A stretch of DNA of 64,000 nt from CAZZCS01 sp964652645. Its GTDB lineage: Bacteria; Cloacimonadota; Cloacimonadia; Cloacimonadales; Cloacimonadaceae. This document shows, piece after piece, positions 26,979 to 36,129 of this stretch. Position numbers and translations under genes: made by a program. Below the pieces are notes generated by a model. That model saw nothing but the letters and a program-made list of their open reading frames with translations, had not been told where the DNA came from and did no database searches. Positions within the stretch are counted from its first letter, which is position 1; each line of letters begins with the position of its first letter. Location of the stretch: NCBI GenBank assembly GCA_964652645.1, contig CAZZCS010000002.1, positions 1-64,000 of the forward strand, read 5' to 3'.

Positions 26979-28144
26979 ATCAGCTCCGCAATTACAGCAT
27001 TGGAGACAAAGAGCGCTTCCTTAGTGAGCCTGATGCTGTCTCCAGAAAGGCTCAGCATCCCCAGCTTCTGCATTTTTGCCAAGGGCTCCTGGCAGTCTTC
27101 CAGAAATGAAGTGCCAAACTTCGCTTTGTATTCGGATAAACTGAGACCTTTCAATAGCCTCAGTCTCATCATTATATACTCGCTTTTCAGGTCTTCCCTG
27201 CTCAGAGATTGCTTGTTTGGATAGATAATGCCTTCGGACACAGAGCGATAGTAAGATGGCAGATCTGCCTCATTTTGATACCTGATCCCATCTACAAACC
27301 CGGCAGCAGAAGCACCCAAAGCTAGATAATTCCGGGATTTCCAATAGGCAAGATTGTGTCTGGAATGGTAGCCCGGGCGACTAAAGTTTGAGATTTCATA
27401 CTGTACGAAGCCACTGCCGGCCAACAGTTTACAGATCAACTGGTACTGAGCTGCACAGGTCTCATCATCTGGCAGCGAAACACCCCTTTGATACATGGCT
27501 GATTCTGGCTCCAAACTCAGCAGATAGCAGGAGATGTGTTCCGAGCAGAGCCAAAGGTACTGCTCAAGAACGGCTTCCAGGCTATCCAGGCTCATGCCAG
27601 GTAGTCCGTACATCAGATCCATGGATATATTGTCGTATCCTGCCTCCCGGCAGAGCTTTAGCTTGTGCTGAATCTGATCAGACTTGTGTCTTCGGCCCAA
27701 AAATGCTAAATCGGAATCGTGCATGGACTGCAATCCGAGGCTGAGCCTGTTGATCGGAGTCTTACGCAGCTCAATCAGATAGTCGGGCGTGATCTGGATC
27801 GGATTGATCTCGAGGGTCAGTTCACTCCCTTGGGGACATGGGAATGATCCAGGATCCTGGGCTAGCAGTTTTGAGAGGATGGAATTGATCTGATCTGCAG
27901 AGAGCAGAGAGGGACTTCCCCCGCCAAAGTAAACTGTAAAAGGATCTCTGCTGTCACTACGGATGCTGGAGAGTTCAGCCTGATAGAGGTCTATCTCATC
28001 CAGAAGGACGCTGTGATATCTGGCGACTTCACTTCTGGAGTAGGGCAGTGAGAAAAAGCTGCAATACTCACATTGGGAAAGGCAAAAAGGGATGTGCAGA
28101 TAGATCGAGCGAGTTACTTCGCCAATCTGAAGATCCTCTTCCAT
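26975..28144 (-). CDS. hemW: Radical SAM protein HemW (coproporphyrinogen III oxidase-like)
   Basis: This 389-residue protein has the HemW-type cluster motif HIPFCLSQCEYCSF (Cys21, Cys25, Cys28), GGGSPSLLSADQI for SAM binding and YEISNFSRPGYHSRHNLAYW, a HemW/HemN signature. HemW proteins deliver heme rather than oxidise coproporphyrinogen and are widespread even in organisms without heme synthesis. The ATG at 28144 lacks a clear ribosome binding site but sits 31 bp inside the end of lepB, which suggests translational coupling. It overlaps the next gene by 4 bp. Confidence 0.9.
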   Translation of the reverse strand: MEEDLQIGEVTRSIYLHIPFCLSQCEYCSFFSLPYSRSEVARYHSVLLDEIDLYQAELSSIRSDSRDPFTVYFGGGSPSLLSADQINSILSKLLAQDPGSFPCPQGSELTLEINPIQITPDYLIELRKTPINRLSLGLQSMHDSDLAFLGRRHKSDQIQHKLKLCREAGYDNISMDLMYGLPGMSLDSLEAVLEQYLWLCSEHISCYLLSLEPESAMYQRGVSLPDDETCAAQYQLICKLLAGSGFVQYEISNFSRPGYHSRHNLAYWKSRNYLALGASAAGFVDGIRYQNEADLPSYYRSVSEGIIYPNKQSLSREDLKSEYIMMRLRLLKGLSLSEYKAKFGTSFLEDCQEPLAKMQKLGMLSLSGDSIRLTKEALFVSNAVIAELI

Positions 28145-29022
28145 CTGATGTGTGGTTTATCGTATAACTTGTTGTATTCTATTCCTTTGGACCAGAAGAT
28201 CAGCCACGGAGTCCCCGTGATATCCTTGCGATCCAAAAAGCCCCAGTACCGGCTATCTTCACTCACGTCCCGGTTGTCGCCCATCACAAAGTATTTGCCC
28301 TCAGGCACTACAACAGGGCCAAACCAATCCCGGTTGAAGATGGATCTGTTGCCTATTTTGTAGTCTTTGTACCAGGCGGAGAGAGTCACATAGTCTATGC
28401 TGTTTGGGTAGAAGCGATGATCGTGAATCACATAGGGCGAAGCTGGTGGGGATGGCTCTGCCACGCCATAACATTCGTAACCCCGCTCAAAGAGTTCGCC
28501 ATTGATAAACACCTGCTTGTTTACCACCTCAATCGTATCGCCGGGAACGCCTATTACTCGTTTCACGACGTTTTTCCGGGCGTAGTATGTGAGGTGCAAA
28601 AAGGTGAGGGGAAACTGGTTGAAGGAGTCTTTTTTATTTAGGTATAGGGGATGAAAGATCTTGATAAAATCGTCTGCAGAATCCTTGTGTTCCGGTGTCC
28701 CTTCCTCGATCTTGGGGTATCTGAAAGTGACGATATCCTCGCGCTTGGGATCTGTGAAATAGTACTTCATCTTGTTAGCAACCAGATAATCGCCCACCAT
28801 TAGTGTCTTCTCCATGGAGGGAGTGGGGATCATAAAGTTCTGGAATGTATAGTTTCGGATGATCATAGCAACCACAAAGGCAAAGAGGATAGCCTCTACC
28901 CAATCCTGGACAAAAGGTTTCTTTTTGCGGAACTTCTTCACTTCTGGAATAGGGGACACAGAAGGGATTTCGTCTCTTACATTTTTCTTGAATTTATCAC
29001 TTGATCCAGTTTTAACACTCAT
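28114..29022 (-). CDS. lepB: Signal peptidase I
   Basis: This 302-residue inner-membrane protease releases signal peptides. After a basic cytoplasmic tail and one membrane helix (about 42-60), the catalytic Ser69 sits in IPTPSMEKTL and the general base Lys154 in NVVKRVIGVPGD. The C-terminal box FVMGDNRDVSEDSRYWGF is complete. The insertion between Ser and Lys boxes (about 85 residues) resembles other FCB-group enzymes. It begins the lepB-hemW-nucleotidyltransferase operon. A minus-strand TTGACA at 29084-29089 lies upstream without an obvious -10. Confidence 0.95.
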   Translation of the reverse strand: MSVKTGSSDKFKKNVRDEIPSVSPIPEVKKFRKKKPFVQDWVEAILFAFVVAMIIRNYTFQNFMIPTPSMEKTLMVGDYLVANKMKYYFTDPKREDIVTFRYPKIEEGTPEHKDSADDFIKIFHPLYLNKKDSFNQFPLTFLHLTYYARKNVVKRVIGVPGDTIEVVNKQVFINGELFERGYECYGVAEPSPPASPYVIHDHRFYPNSIDYVTLSAWYKDYKIGNRSIFNRDWFGPVVVPEGKYFVMGDNRDVSEDSRYWGFLDRKDITGTPWLIFWSKGIEYNKLYDKPHIRWKRIFRLAK

Positions 29023-29190
29023 TTCAGACCATTTCCTAAAAGTTTATCTATTATGCAGGACAGACTCCGCAGTGGCGGTTTTATGTCAAGGACTTCGAAC
29101 TGCTTTATTTAGGCTCGAGAGTTTCATCATTGAGACGCTTTAGTATTCTGTGCCTGTTTTCTCCCCTGCTTCCAGGATGCTTCCCCTCAG

Positions 29191-29260
29191 TTTCGCCTCA
29201 AGATCGCCTCGAGATCGCCTCGAGTACTCGAGGCGATCTCGAGGGGAACACGAAGCGAAG
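29191..29260. repeat. 70-bp palindromic repeat element, copy 1
   Basis: This intergenic element is centred on a perfect 38-bp palindrome (29207-29244) built from overlapping AGATCGCCTCGAG units. An almost identical 70-bp copy lies at 62542-62611 (66 of 70 positions the same). It sits between divergent lepB and the flavodiiron gene, so it is not a normal terminator. The rest of the gap (29023-29414) holds a TATAAT at 29350-29355 and a short inverted repeat, cctatt/aatagg (29381-29386, 29401-29406), at the flavodiiron ribosome binding site. Confidence 0.9.
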
Positions 29261-29414
29261 ACGAGGCAAAATATCTCGGGGCTAAAGAGCAGTAAATCTG
29301 GTTAATCACCAGGCAACAGTTCTTTACTCTGGAGGAGCAAAAGATATTCTATAATAATACTGGGAAATGCCGTGATAACACCTATTATATCTATAAAAAC
29401 AATAGGAGATATCC

Positions 29415-30584
29415 ATGTTTGCAAGACTTATAAGAAATGGTGTTTACGCAATAGGGGTGCAGGATTGGGGACGCAGATTGTTTGATTCGTTGATCCCATT
29501 ACCGGACGGGACCAGTTACAATGCCTATCTGGTATGTGGCTCTGAGAAAACTGCTGTCATCGATACTGTAGATCCGTTGTTTGTAGATGAGTATCTGGCG
29601 CATCTAGCGGAGGTGGAAAAACTGGATTATATCGTAAGCCTACACTCGGAACAGGATCATTCGGGAAGCATCCCCATGCTGCTGGAGCGTTTCCCAAAAG
29701 CTGAAGTGATATGCTCTCCCAAAGCCAGGGATCTGCTGGTGGAGCATTTGCTGCTCGATCCTGTAAAAATCCGTACGGTGGCAGATAACGAGATCATCTC
29801 TTTGGGAGATAAGACGCTACAATTTGTTCACACACCCTGGGTACATTGGCCAGAGACGATGGTGGCCTATCTGAAAGAAGATGGCATCCTCTTTAGTTGC
29901 GACTTTCTGGGTTCGCATTCTGCGGGTACAGATCTCTATGACAACGGGGATCCTGCAGTCCTGGAGGCAGCAAAACGCTATTATGCCGAGATAATGATGC
30001 CCTTCCGTGCGATGATCCGCAGCAATCTCACAAAAATCAAGGGATTGGATTTCGATCTGGTTGCGCCGAGTCATGGGCCGATCTGGAATCATCCGGAGAT
30101 CATCATATCTGCTTATGAAGACTGGGTCTCGGACAGAGTGGAGAACAAGGTGGTAATTCCCTACATTTCAATGCATGGGAGCACCTTGAAGATGGTGAAT
30201 CACCTCACGAAAGAATTGGTAAAACGTGATGTGAAAGTGGAACTCTTTGATCTGGCTGTGACAGATATTGGAAAGCTCGCCATGGCTCTGTTGGATGCCG
30301 CCACGATTGTGATTGGCAGTCCCACTGTCCACGTAGGCCCTCATCCTGTGGTTGCCTATGCTGCAATTCTGGCAAACGCCATCAAGCCCAAAGCCAGGTA
30401 TGCTTCGGTGATCGGCTCCTATGGCTGGGCCACAAAAGTAGTGGATGGCATCCTGGGAATGGTGCCCAATCTCAAAGTCGAAGTACTCGGTTCTGTAATC
30501 TGCAAGGGCGAAGCCAAAGCTCCCACTCTCCAGGAACTTAGCGATCTGGCAGAACTCATCGCCACGAAGCACAAGGAAATATAA
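29415..30584 (+). CDS. Flavodiiron protein (A-type flavoprotein, oxygen/NO reductase)
   Basis: This 389-residue protein has a metallo-beta-lactamase-like diiron domain (1-250) and a flavodoxin domain (about 255-389). All diiron ligands are visible: His77, Glu79, Asp81, His144, Asp163 and His220. The FMN loop contains IGSPTVHVGPHP. Such enzymes reduce oxygen or nitric oxide to water or N2O in the cytoplasm of anaerobes and receive electrons from rubredoxin or a flavoprotein, neither of which is nearby. There is no C-terminal rubredoxin or flavin-reductase domain. AGGAG precedes the ATG and a terminator follows. Confidence 0.94.
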   Translation: MFARLIRNGVYAIGVQDWGRRLFDSLIPLPDGTSYNAYLVCGSEKTAVIDTVDPLFVDEYLAHLAEVEKLDYIVSLHSEQDHSGSIPMLLERFPKAEVICSPKARDLLVEHLLLDPVKIRTVADNEIISLGDKTLQFVHTPWVHWPETMVAYLKEDGILFSCDFLGSHSAGTDLYDNGDPAVLEAAKRYYAEIMMPFRAMIRSNLTKIKGLDFDLVAPSHGPIWNHPEIIISAYEDWVSDRVENKVVIPYISMHGSTLKMVNHLTKELVKRDVKVELFDLAVTDIGKLAMALLDAATIVIGSPTVHVGPHPVVAYAAILANAIKPKARYASVIGSYGWATKVVDGILGMVPNLKVEVLGSVICKGEAKAPTLQELSDLAELIATKHKEI

Positions 30585-30603
30585 ACCAGCATAAAATACA
30601 AAT

Positions 30604-30632
30604 AGGGACGTGGGGCAAATCCCCAGGTCCCT
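30604..30632. terminator. Bidirectional terminator between convergent genes
   Basis: The hairpin pairs agggac and tgggg (30604-30609, 30611-30615) with cccca and gtccct, with one mismatch and a CAAAT loop. It lies between the flavodiiron stop (30584) and the AhpD-like stop (30656) and can serve both strands, although the T-runs are short. Confidence 0.6.
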
Positions 30633-30655
30633 ATCTGTTGATGGTATTATAGTAT

Positions 30656-30991
30656 CTACTCAGCCAGAGCAGCCCAATACTCGTTTGCTCTGCGGAGATG
30701 GGGAATCACGATGGAACCGCCAACCACCAGGGCAATTGATAGCGCTTCTTGCAATTCCGCATCAGTCACACCGGCAGATTTGCATTGATCCAGGTGGTAG
30801 CAGATGCAATCGTCACAGCGTAGTACCATGGAGGCCACGAGACCCAGGAGTTCTTTGGTCTGATGCGTCAAAGCACCCTCTTCGTAAGCTGAGGAGTCCA
30901 GGTTGAAAAAGCGTTTGGTTACCAGGCTTGCCTTGCTAAGGGTGAGAGAATTCAGCCTCTCTCTGGTGGCTCTGAAATCATCTGGTTTCAT
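30656..30991 (-). CDS. AhpD-like carboxymuconolactone decarboxylase-family protein
   Basis: This 111-residue helical protein carries the redox motif CxxCxxxH (Cys59, Cys62, His66 in RCDDCICYHLDQC) of the AhpD/CMD family, which acts as a disulfide or peroxidase partner. I chose the ATG at 30991: it follows the alcohol dehydrogenase stop by 1 bp, and the 35 codons before it belong to that gene's antisense or overlapping frames. The gene is cotranscribed with the iron alcohol dehydrogenase. The physiological partner is unknown. Confidence 0.88.
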   Translation of the reverse strand: MKPDDFRATRERLNSLTLSKASLVTKRFFNLDSSAYEEGALTHQTKELLGLVASMVLRCDDCICYHLDQCKSAGVTDAELQEALSIALVVGGSIVIPHLRRANEYWAALAE

Positions 30992-30992
30992 C

Positions 30993-32081
30993 TTACTTGC
31001 TGAGTTCCTCAAAGATTTTGCGGATGGAATCCGAACTGATCTCCATCGGGTTATTGGCCATGTTTCGGCTGGAGAGGACTTCTTCCAGCTTTTCATCGAT
31101 AAAAGACTGTGGAAGATGAATATCTACAGACATCTGCAGGGTCTCCAGCCATTGATAAAACTGTTTGCGGCTGATGCCAAGATAGGAAAAGAGAGCTTCC
31201 AGAGGCTTGGAAACCATGGGGTAATATAGCTCCATGATGCTTTTCATCACGATGCCATTGGCCAGGCCGTGGGGGATATCATATTCTGAGGTGAGCGGGT
31301 ATCCGATCGAGTGCTGGAGGGTGGTACTGGTCTGAGCAATGGCCAGGCCACCATAGAGTGAGGCACGCATCAGCTCTGTTCTGGCTGTCATGTTTTCCGG
31401 TTCTTTGAGGGCGATGGGCAGGTAGTGATACACGGATTTGACTCCGCTAAAGATCTGGGGATAAAGTAATTCGCTGCGTTTATTGGAATAGATGCCTTCC
31501 AGAAGGTGGCTGAGGGCATCTACACCCGTATTGAGAGTAACCGTCCTGGAAGTGCTGATAGTATATTTTGGGTTCACGATGGACAGGCTAGGGAAGGCAT
31601 ATTCGCTCCCAAAGCCAGCCTTCTTTTTCTGTGCCTTGTCTGTAAGGACAGAGTAGGGCGTTACTTCAGATCCGCTACCGGCTGTGGTGGGCACAGCTAC
31701 GATGGGAAAGCGGCAGGAAAACCTGGATGTATCATAGATGTTGTGTTTATCCAGCTTGTTTGCAGCAGTCAGCGAAATTGCCTTCGCTGCATCCAGAGGG
31801 CTTCCCCCGCCTATCCCGATGATAAAATCGCAATCGTTTACCACAAAAGCGGTTACGCCATCGATGACGGTGTCCAGATCGGGATTTTGGGGCACTCTAT
31901 CATAGATATGATGCTTGATCTGATGACGGGAGAGCACATCCAGTACATCATCCAAAGCTCCGCTGGCTTTGGCAGAGGTGTTTCCGGTTACAATCAGGGC
32001 TTTGCTGCCCAGCTTGATTAGCTGCTCTTGCGCTTGCGACAGTGCATTCTCAGAAAAATATATCCGACAGGGATTATACAT
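30993..32081 (-). CDS. Iron-containing alcohol dehydrogenase
   Basis: This 362-residue group III alcohol dehydrogenase binds NAD(P) through GIGGGSPLDAAKA and the VPTTAGSGSEVT loop. Its iron ligands are Asp188, His192, His257 and His271, at the family spacing. The substrate could be a short-chain alcohol or aldehyde produced in fermentation and cannot be named. I chose the ATG at 32081 because TGGAGG precedes it and the protein fold starts there; an upstream in-frame start would add 14 residues. The AhpD-like gene follows after 1 bp. Confidence 0.92.
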   Translation of the reverse strand: MYNPCRIYFSENALSQAQEQLIKLGSKALIVTGNTSAKASGALDDVLDVLSRHQIKHHIYDRVPQNPDLDTVIDGVTAFVVNDCDFIIGIGGGSPLDAAKAISLTAANKLDKHNIYDTSRFSCRFPIVAVPTTAGSGSEVTPYSVLTDKAQKKKAGFGSEYAFPSLSIVNPKYTISTSRTVTLNTGVDALSHLLEGIYSNKRSELLYPQIFSGVKSVYHYLPIALKEPENMTARTELMRASLYGGLAIAQTSTTLQHSIGYPLTSEYDIPHGLANGIVMKSIMELYYPMVSKPLEALFSYLGISRKQFYQWLETLQMSVDIHLPQSFIDEKLEEVLSSRNMANNPMEISSDSIRKIFEELSK

Positions 32082-32123
32082 TGTACCTCCATCCAGGACA
32101 CAATTTGATTCACAATCTGCCAC

Positions 32124-32152
32124 ACGCTATCTGTATTATGGATTCTTGTCAA
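32124..32152 (-). promoter_or_regulatory. Candidate promoter of the alcohol dehydrogenase operon
   Basis: On the minus strand a perfect -35 TTGACA (32147-32152) is followed after 17 bp by TAGCGT (32124-32129), 42 bp before the ATG. The -10 is a weak match. It is divergent from the promoter candidate at 32217. Confidence 0.4.
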
Positions 32153-32216
32153 CCTCTTTGTCTGCCTTACATTTGCATATCTGGCATAGCCGGAGCCAAT
32201 AAATCACATGTTTTGA

Positions 32217-32244
32217 TTGACGTAATCCAGGATCTGAGTAGATT
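32217..32244 (+). promoter_or_regulatory. Candidate promoter of the secreted-protein genes
   Basis: TTGACG (32217-32222), a 16-bp spacer and TAGATT (32239-32244) precede the ATG at 32296 by about 50 bp. Both hexamers match the sigma-70 consensus at 4 or 5 of 6 positions. Confidence 0.4.
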
Positions 32245-32295
32245 GTATGCAAAATGGCTCAAGACTCAGCCAAATTACTTCGTAAAGGGAATGCA

Positions 32296-32766
32296 ATGAG
32301 GAAATCCTTACTGATCCTGGCTTTTAGCGCCTTTCTGATAACACTGTTTGGTCAATCGGGACTCTTTGACCTCTATTATGATGCAGACATCGAAACAGCT
32401 CATGAAATTCTATCCGAAAATGGGTTTGAATTATTTGATGTGCGCGGTAATATTGGTATTTACAAGAGCGAGACCAACTTATTCGTTGATAGCATCTTGC
32501 TGCTGGCAGATATCAAGACAGACACGCTGGTGGGCTGGCTCGTAAAGTATGAAAAAGATAACTCTGCAGAACAGGATAGCTTCGTTCTGGATACAATTGC
32601 CAAAATGTATGGCGAAACAAATCATTACGACGAAGATACCGATCAGTTGATCTGGTTTCTGAGTGATATACGGACAGTTCACGTCATGTACGGTTCCCAG
32701 GATGAATTGATTGTATTATACTATGATGCACGGCATCCGGGGCTCTTTTCCCTGGATAAAAAATAA
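32296..32766 (+). CDS. Small secreted protein of unknown function
   Basis: The 156-residue product has a clear signal peptide (MRKSLLILAFSAFLITLFGQSG) and a mixed alpha/beta mature part rich in Asp, Glu, Tyr and Leu with no motif I recognise. I chose the ATG at 32296, directly before the signal peptide; an in-frame start 14 codons earlier would bury it. It lies in tandem with the next small secreted-protein gene. Confidence 0.75.
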   Translation: MRKSLLILAFSAFLITLFGQSGLFDLYYDADIETAHEILSENGFELFDVRGNIGIYKSETNLFVDSILLLADIKTDTLVGWLVKYEKDNSAEQDSFVLDTIAKMYGETNHYDEDTDQLIWFLSDIRTVHVMYGSQDELIVLYYDARHPGLFSLDKK

Positions 32767-32796
32767 GCTAACTACAAGACCGATATGGAGGTTTTT

Positions 32797-33138
32797 ATGA
32801 CCAAACAATTGCTAATTGTGATGCTGCTTGTCTTGTTGGCTCTGGGCTTACAGGCACATCCAGCCGGTAATGTGAAGGCAGAATACAACGCTACTACGCA
32901 GCTTCTGAGCGTAAGCTTCGCTCATAAAGTGCGGGATGCGGCAGATCATTACATCGTAAATGTAACTGTTCAGGTAAATGGTAAAAAGGCTATCGAGCAA
33001 GTATTGTCCAGACAGGAAAACCCGGATGGAGGCACGCTTGTTTACAAAATGGTAGGCCTCAACAAAGGAGACAAGCTCAGCGTCGCCACAGATTGTAACA
33101 AGGGCGGGAAACGAACGGCCAATATCACTATTGAATAA
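32797..33138 (+). CDS. Small secreted protein, possibly superoxide reductase-like fold
   Basis: This 113-residue product starts at 32797 behind TGGAGG. It has a signal peptide (MTKQLLIVMLLVLLALGLQA) and a beta-rich domain: FAHKVRDAADHYIVNVTVQVNG, then DKLSVATDCNKGGKR. The HYIVNV and DCNKGG segments recall the HYIxWI and CNxHG blocks of desulfoferrodoxin/superoxide reductase domains. However, the two histidines are spaced 8 instead of 6, and the histidine after the cysteine is absent, so a normal iron centre is unlikely. The relationship is a hypothesis, and the function is unknown. A bidirectional terminator follows. Confidence 0.65.
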   Translation: MTKQLLIVMLLVLLALGLQAHPAGNVKAEYNATTQLLSVSFAHKVRDAADHYIVNVTVQVNGKKAIEQVLSRQENPDGGTLVYKMVGLNKGDKLSVATDCNKGGKRTANITIE

Positions 33139-33158
33139 ACATTATGCCCTATAAAAAA

Positions 33159-33187
33159 CAATCCCCAAAGCACTGCTTTGGGGATTG
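33159..33187. terminator. Bidirectional Rho-independent terminator
   Basis: A perfect 12-bp stem (33159-33170 with 33176-33187) with a CACTG loop lies between convergent genes. An A-run on the left gives a U-run for the minus-strand M28 peptidase transcript. Confidence 0.88.
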
Positions 33188-33204
33188 TTGTATCAGGATA
33201 GGTT

Positions 33205-36129
33205 TTATCTGATTTTCATAATTTTGCGGATACTGCTGGAACCGTTCTGGCTAGCTTTCAAGAGATAGATCCCTGTTGCCACGCTATTGCCGTTCTCGTC
33301 CAGTCCATCCCAATGATAGCTCTGTTTTGCTGACGGAGGTAATCCCTTGTTGATGGTCTTTACCAATTGGCCTTTGAGGTTGTAAACTCCGACAGAGAGC
33401 GGGTGTAGAGCACTTTTGCTATCGACGGTGAAACTGGTAGTGCGAGAGAATGGATTGGGGTATGCTGGAGAGACAGCGATTCCTGCAGGAGGTGCAAGAG
33501 CAGGGTCACTATTTGAGACCTCTGCATTGAAGAGATTGCCAAATACATGCTCCACCAGTACTTTGGCTGTCTGCTGATCCATGTTGTAGAGAGGGAAGCT
33601 GATCGTGACCACCTTGCCTGGATCGGCATCATAATAAACACCAACTGGCGAGCCGTTTAGCAGTCCCTGAGCCGAATCATCGGCATAATCCGAGGCATAG
33701 CTGTAAATATTTATGGCTTCATCAGAGGCGGAGATAGATTCCACCTTCAAAATATGTCCGTTCATTGAAGCTGTGGTTTTATTTGGATCCACCGTGATGG
33801 TAGGGAAACCATCCTGGAGGGAAACAGCGCTTTTGAAGCGAGTCGCCTGGGCATAATCTGCACTGGCGATACCAAAGGTATTGTTTATAATCCTGCCGGA
33901 ATCGAAGGTGGCGGGATAGCCTCCATTGAGTTCAATCGCCATTGTAGGGAAGTAGGAAGTGACAAAGAGCTTGCCACCCAGTTCTATATACCGTTTAATC
34001 GCGTCTCTGTGGTTGAAGAGGGTATCAAAGTCTGATTGATCAAAACCATGCCAGAAGATGGATTCGTAGATGCCGATATCTGCCAGTTTGAAAGAATTAA
34101 CAGTTTCCAGATCCATAATGGAGTGGGCATAGGAACTCATTACATACTCGATAAATTCCAGGACTTGAGCTCCTGTCGGCTGGAATGGATTGGATCCATT
34201 GCCGTCCAGGGTCTCATCCATTACCAAAGCTCCGCGATTCAGGGTTACCGGCCGGCTGCGAAGGACAGCAGCAGTCTGGCTTTCGTTGCCATCGTTGTCC
34301 ACGGCAAACAATCGATAGTAATGATAATCATCAGGATTGGGCTGGTTTGTCTCCAGGTAGAAGTTGTCGGTTATCAAGCCGGGTGTGACGCTCTCTCCGG
34401 GAATGGAGGCATCATCGGATCGGAGCAGACGATACCCAGCCAGATCCAGCTCTTGATTTGGGGTCCAGGAGAGCTCAACAAATCCAATATCAGGACTGTC
34501 GGTAAAGGCTGAAGGAGTAAGGGGATAAAAGTAGGGAGTTCCACTAGCGGTTACAAAATAGCTTTCGTTCCCCTCGCCATCGACGGAACTAACTGCCACA
34601 TAGTAGGTTGTACCGCTTTGCAGACCTGTGATTTCATGCCAGCTCTCCTCTCCCGTCATGGGAGTCACCAGGGTGGGGTTTTGAAAGTTGGTACCGCTTG
34701 TGTTGTAATAAATGCGGTAATGATCTACCGCAGGATCGAGCGAATTTGCCCAGCGAACCATGAGCGAAGAGCCGGTGCCGGAGTCCTGCACCTGGACATT
34801 GGAGGGAGCAGAGACCATCATGCCATAAGTGGCGGCAATAGCTGCAGAGGCCCGGATGACTTCGGCAGCGTAGGGGCCGTTTACATAGTCTATAATATCA
34901 AGGTCACTATGATAATAAGGGCAGAAGATTTGTTCGAAGAAATAGGCAGCGGGATATCCTCGGGTCCAGAATGAGTGGCTATCGCTACCTGCGCTGTTAA
35001 GACTCCCGTAGGTGGGGTTCAGGGTAGTATCTTGCTGGGTCAGCTGAGCTGCATACTGGCTGTGTTCCAGCGACCCCTCGTAGGGCATCAGGCGCACCTG
35101 CCAATTTGAGGGACTCTGAGTCGAGTATCCTATCATGTCGTGGTTTATCATCAGCAGGATCTCCTGTCCCGCTTGCAGGGCATCCTCGGCGTAATGCTTG
35201 CTCCCCCAGAGGCCTAGTTCTTCTGCTGCGAATGTGACAAAGCGAATGGAGTTATTCGGTGTGAAGTTACTGCTCATCATTACTCTGGCCATCTCCAATG
35301 CCGCTACGGTACCTGTCGCATTATCATCGGCACCAGGGGCAAAGACCATCGGCTCCCCTGTATTTACAATAGAATCGTGATGACCTCCCACGATTATGTA
35401 TTTATCAGGGTTTACGGCTCCTGGGATGGTGGCAACCACGTTGTACTGAGTGGTGTTGTAAATCTGAAAGGGCTGGATATGCGCATTGGAAATGCCAAAA
35501 CGAATAAACTGATCCCGGATCCAGGTCGCTACTTCCAGGCGATTTGGGGCAAAAAGATATCTGGTCTGGAAATCCTGCAGGTTTTGGATAAACCACATCA
35601 CGCTGTCTGCTTCCACCATATTTACAAGATCGGCAATATCGGTGCGCCAGGCGCTAGATACCTGCTTGGAGTCTTGCCGGGGCATTAGCTTGATCGGGCT
35701 GAAGTCAAACCGCACAAAGGGGCTGATCACTCTGGATCTCAGCTCTGGGGCATCATGTGAACTCTTGAGCAGGATCGTTTCTCCCAGGTCGAAAAGCTGT
35801 TTCCCGGCACTGGCTGTAATGCTTTCTGCGCGCTTGGGATGCTTGGTCACCAGGTATAGCCACTCGCTCAGAGGCAGACTCTCCTGATACTGAATCACAC
35901 CGTGTGGATACTTGTCCAGAGCACCTTGTGACACTCCAGCAATAATGAATCTGCCATCATAATGATATATCTCAATCTCTGTATCCAGCTTGTGAGTAAT
36001 GCTGTACAGATCCGCTTCGTTATAATAGGCGGAATAAGCATCGCGATCCAGGATCACGAGCTGCTCCGGCAATGCAAAGCCAAAGGCACACATCGCTACA
36101 AAGACTAGCACAATTATTGTTTGTTTCAT
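33205..36129 (-). CDS. Secreted M28 metallopeptidase with fibronectin III and C-terminal sorting domain
   Basis: This 974-residue protein has a signal peptide, a propeptide-like region (about 20-170), and an M28 peptidase domain with metal-ligand motifs GGHHDS (about 249-254), PGADDNATG (Asp268/269), AEELGLWG (Glu303/304) and NHDMIGY. Two fibronectin III-like domains follow (about 445-630), then a region with a GATase-like pattern. The last 90 residues (AYPNPFSRTTSF to KASQNGSSSIRKIMKIR) are a FlgD-like/type IX-style sorting domain, so the enzyme is probably exported and attached at the cell surface. It would release amino acids from peptides outside the cell. It is monocistronic. Confidence 0.92.
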   Translation of the reverse strand: MKQTIIVLVFVAMCAFGFALPEQLVILDRDAYSAYYNEADLYSITHKLDTEIEIYHYDGRFIIAGVSQGALDKYPHGVIQYQESLPLSEWLYLVTKHPKRAESITASAGKQLFDLGETILLKSSHDAPELRSRVISPFVRFDFSPIKLMPRQDSKQVSSAWRTDIADLVNMVEADSVMWFIQNLQDFQTRYLFAPNRLEVATWIRDQFIRFGISNAHIQPFQIYNTTQYNVVATIPGAVNPDKYIIVGGHHDSIVNTGEPMVFAPGADDNATGTVAALEMARVMMSSNFTPNNSIRFVTFAAEELGLWGSKHYAEDALQAGQEILLMINHDMIGYSTQSPSNWQVRLMPYEGSLEHSQYAAQLTQQDTTLNPTYGSLNSAGSDSHSFWTRGYPAAYFFEQIFCPYYHSDLDIIDYVNGPYAAEVIRASAAIAATYGMMVSAPSNVQVQDSGTGSSLMVRWANSLDPAVDHYRIYYNTSGTNFQNPTLVTPMTGEESWHEITGLQSGTTYYVAVSSVDGEGNESYFVTASGTPYFYPLTPSAFTDSPDIGFVELSWTPNQELDLAGYRLLRSDDASIPGESVTPGLITDNFYLETNQPNPDDYHYYRLFAVDNDGNESQTAAVLRSRPVTLNRGALVMDETLDGNGSNPFQPTGAQVLEFIEYVMSSYAHSIMDLETVNSFKLADIGIYESIFWHGFDQSDFDTLFNHRDAIKRYIELGGKLFVTSYFPTMAIELNGGYPATFDSGRIINNTFGIASADYAQATRFKSAVSLQDGFPTITVDPNKTTASMNGHILKVESISASDEAINIYSYASDYADDSAQGLLNGSPVGVYYDADPGKVVTISFPLYNMDQQTAKVLVEHVFGNLFNAEVSNSDPALAPPAGIAVSPAYPNPFSRTTSFTVDSKSALHPLSVGVYNLKGQLVKTINKGLPPSAKQSYHWDGLDENGNSVATGIYLLKASQNGSSSIRKIMKIR

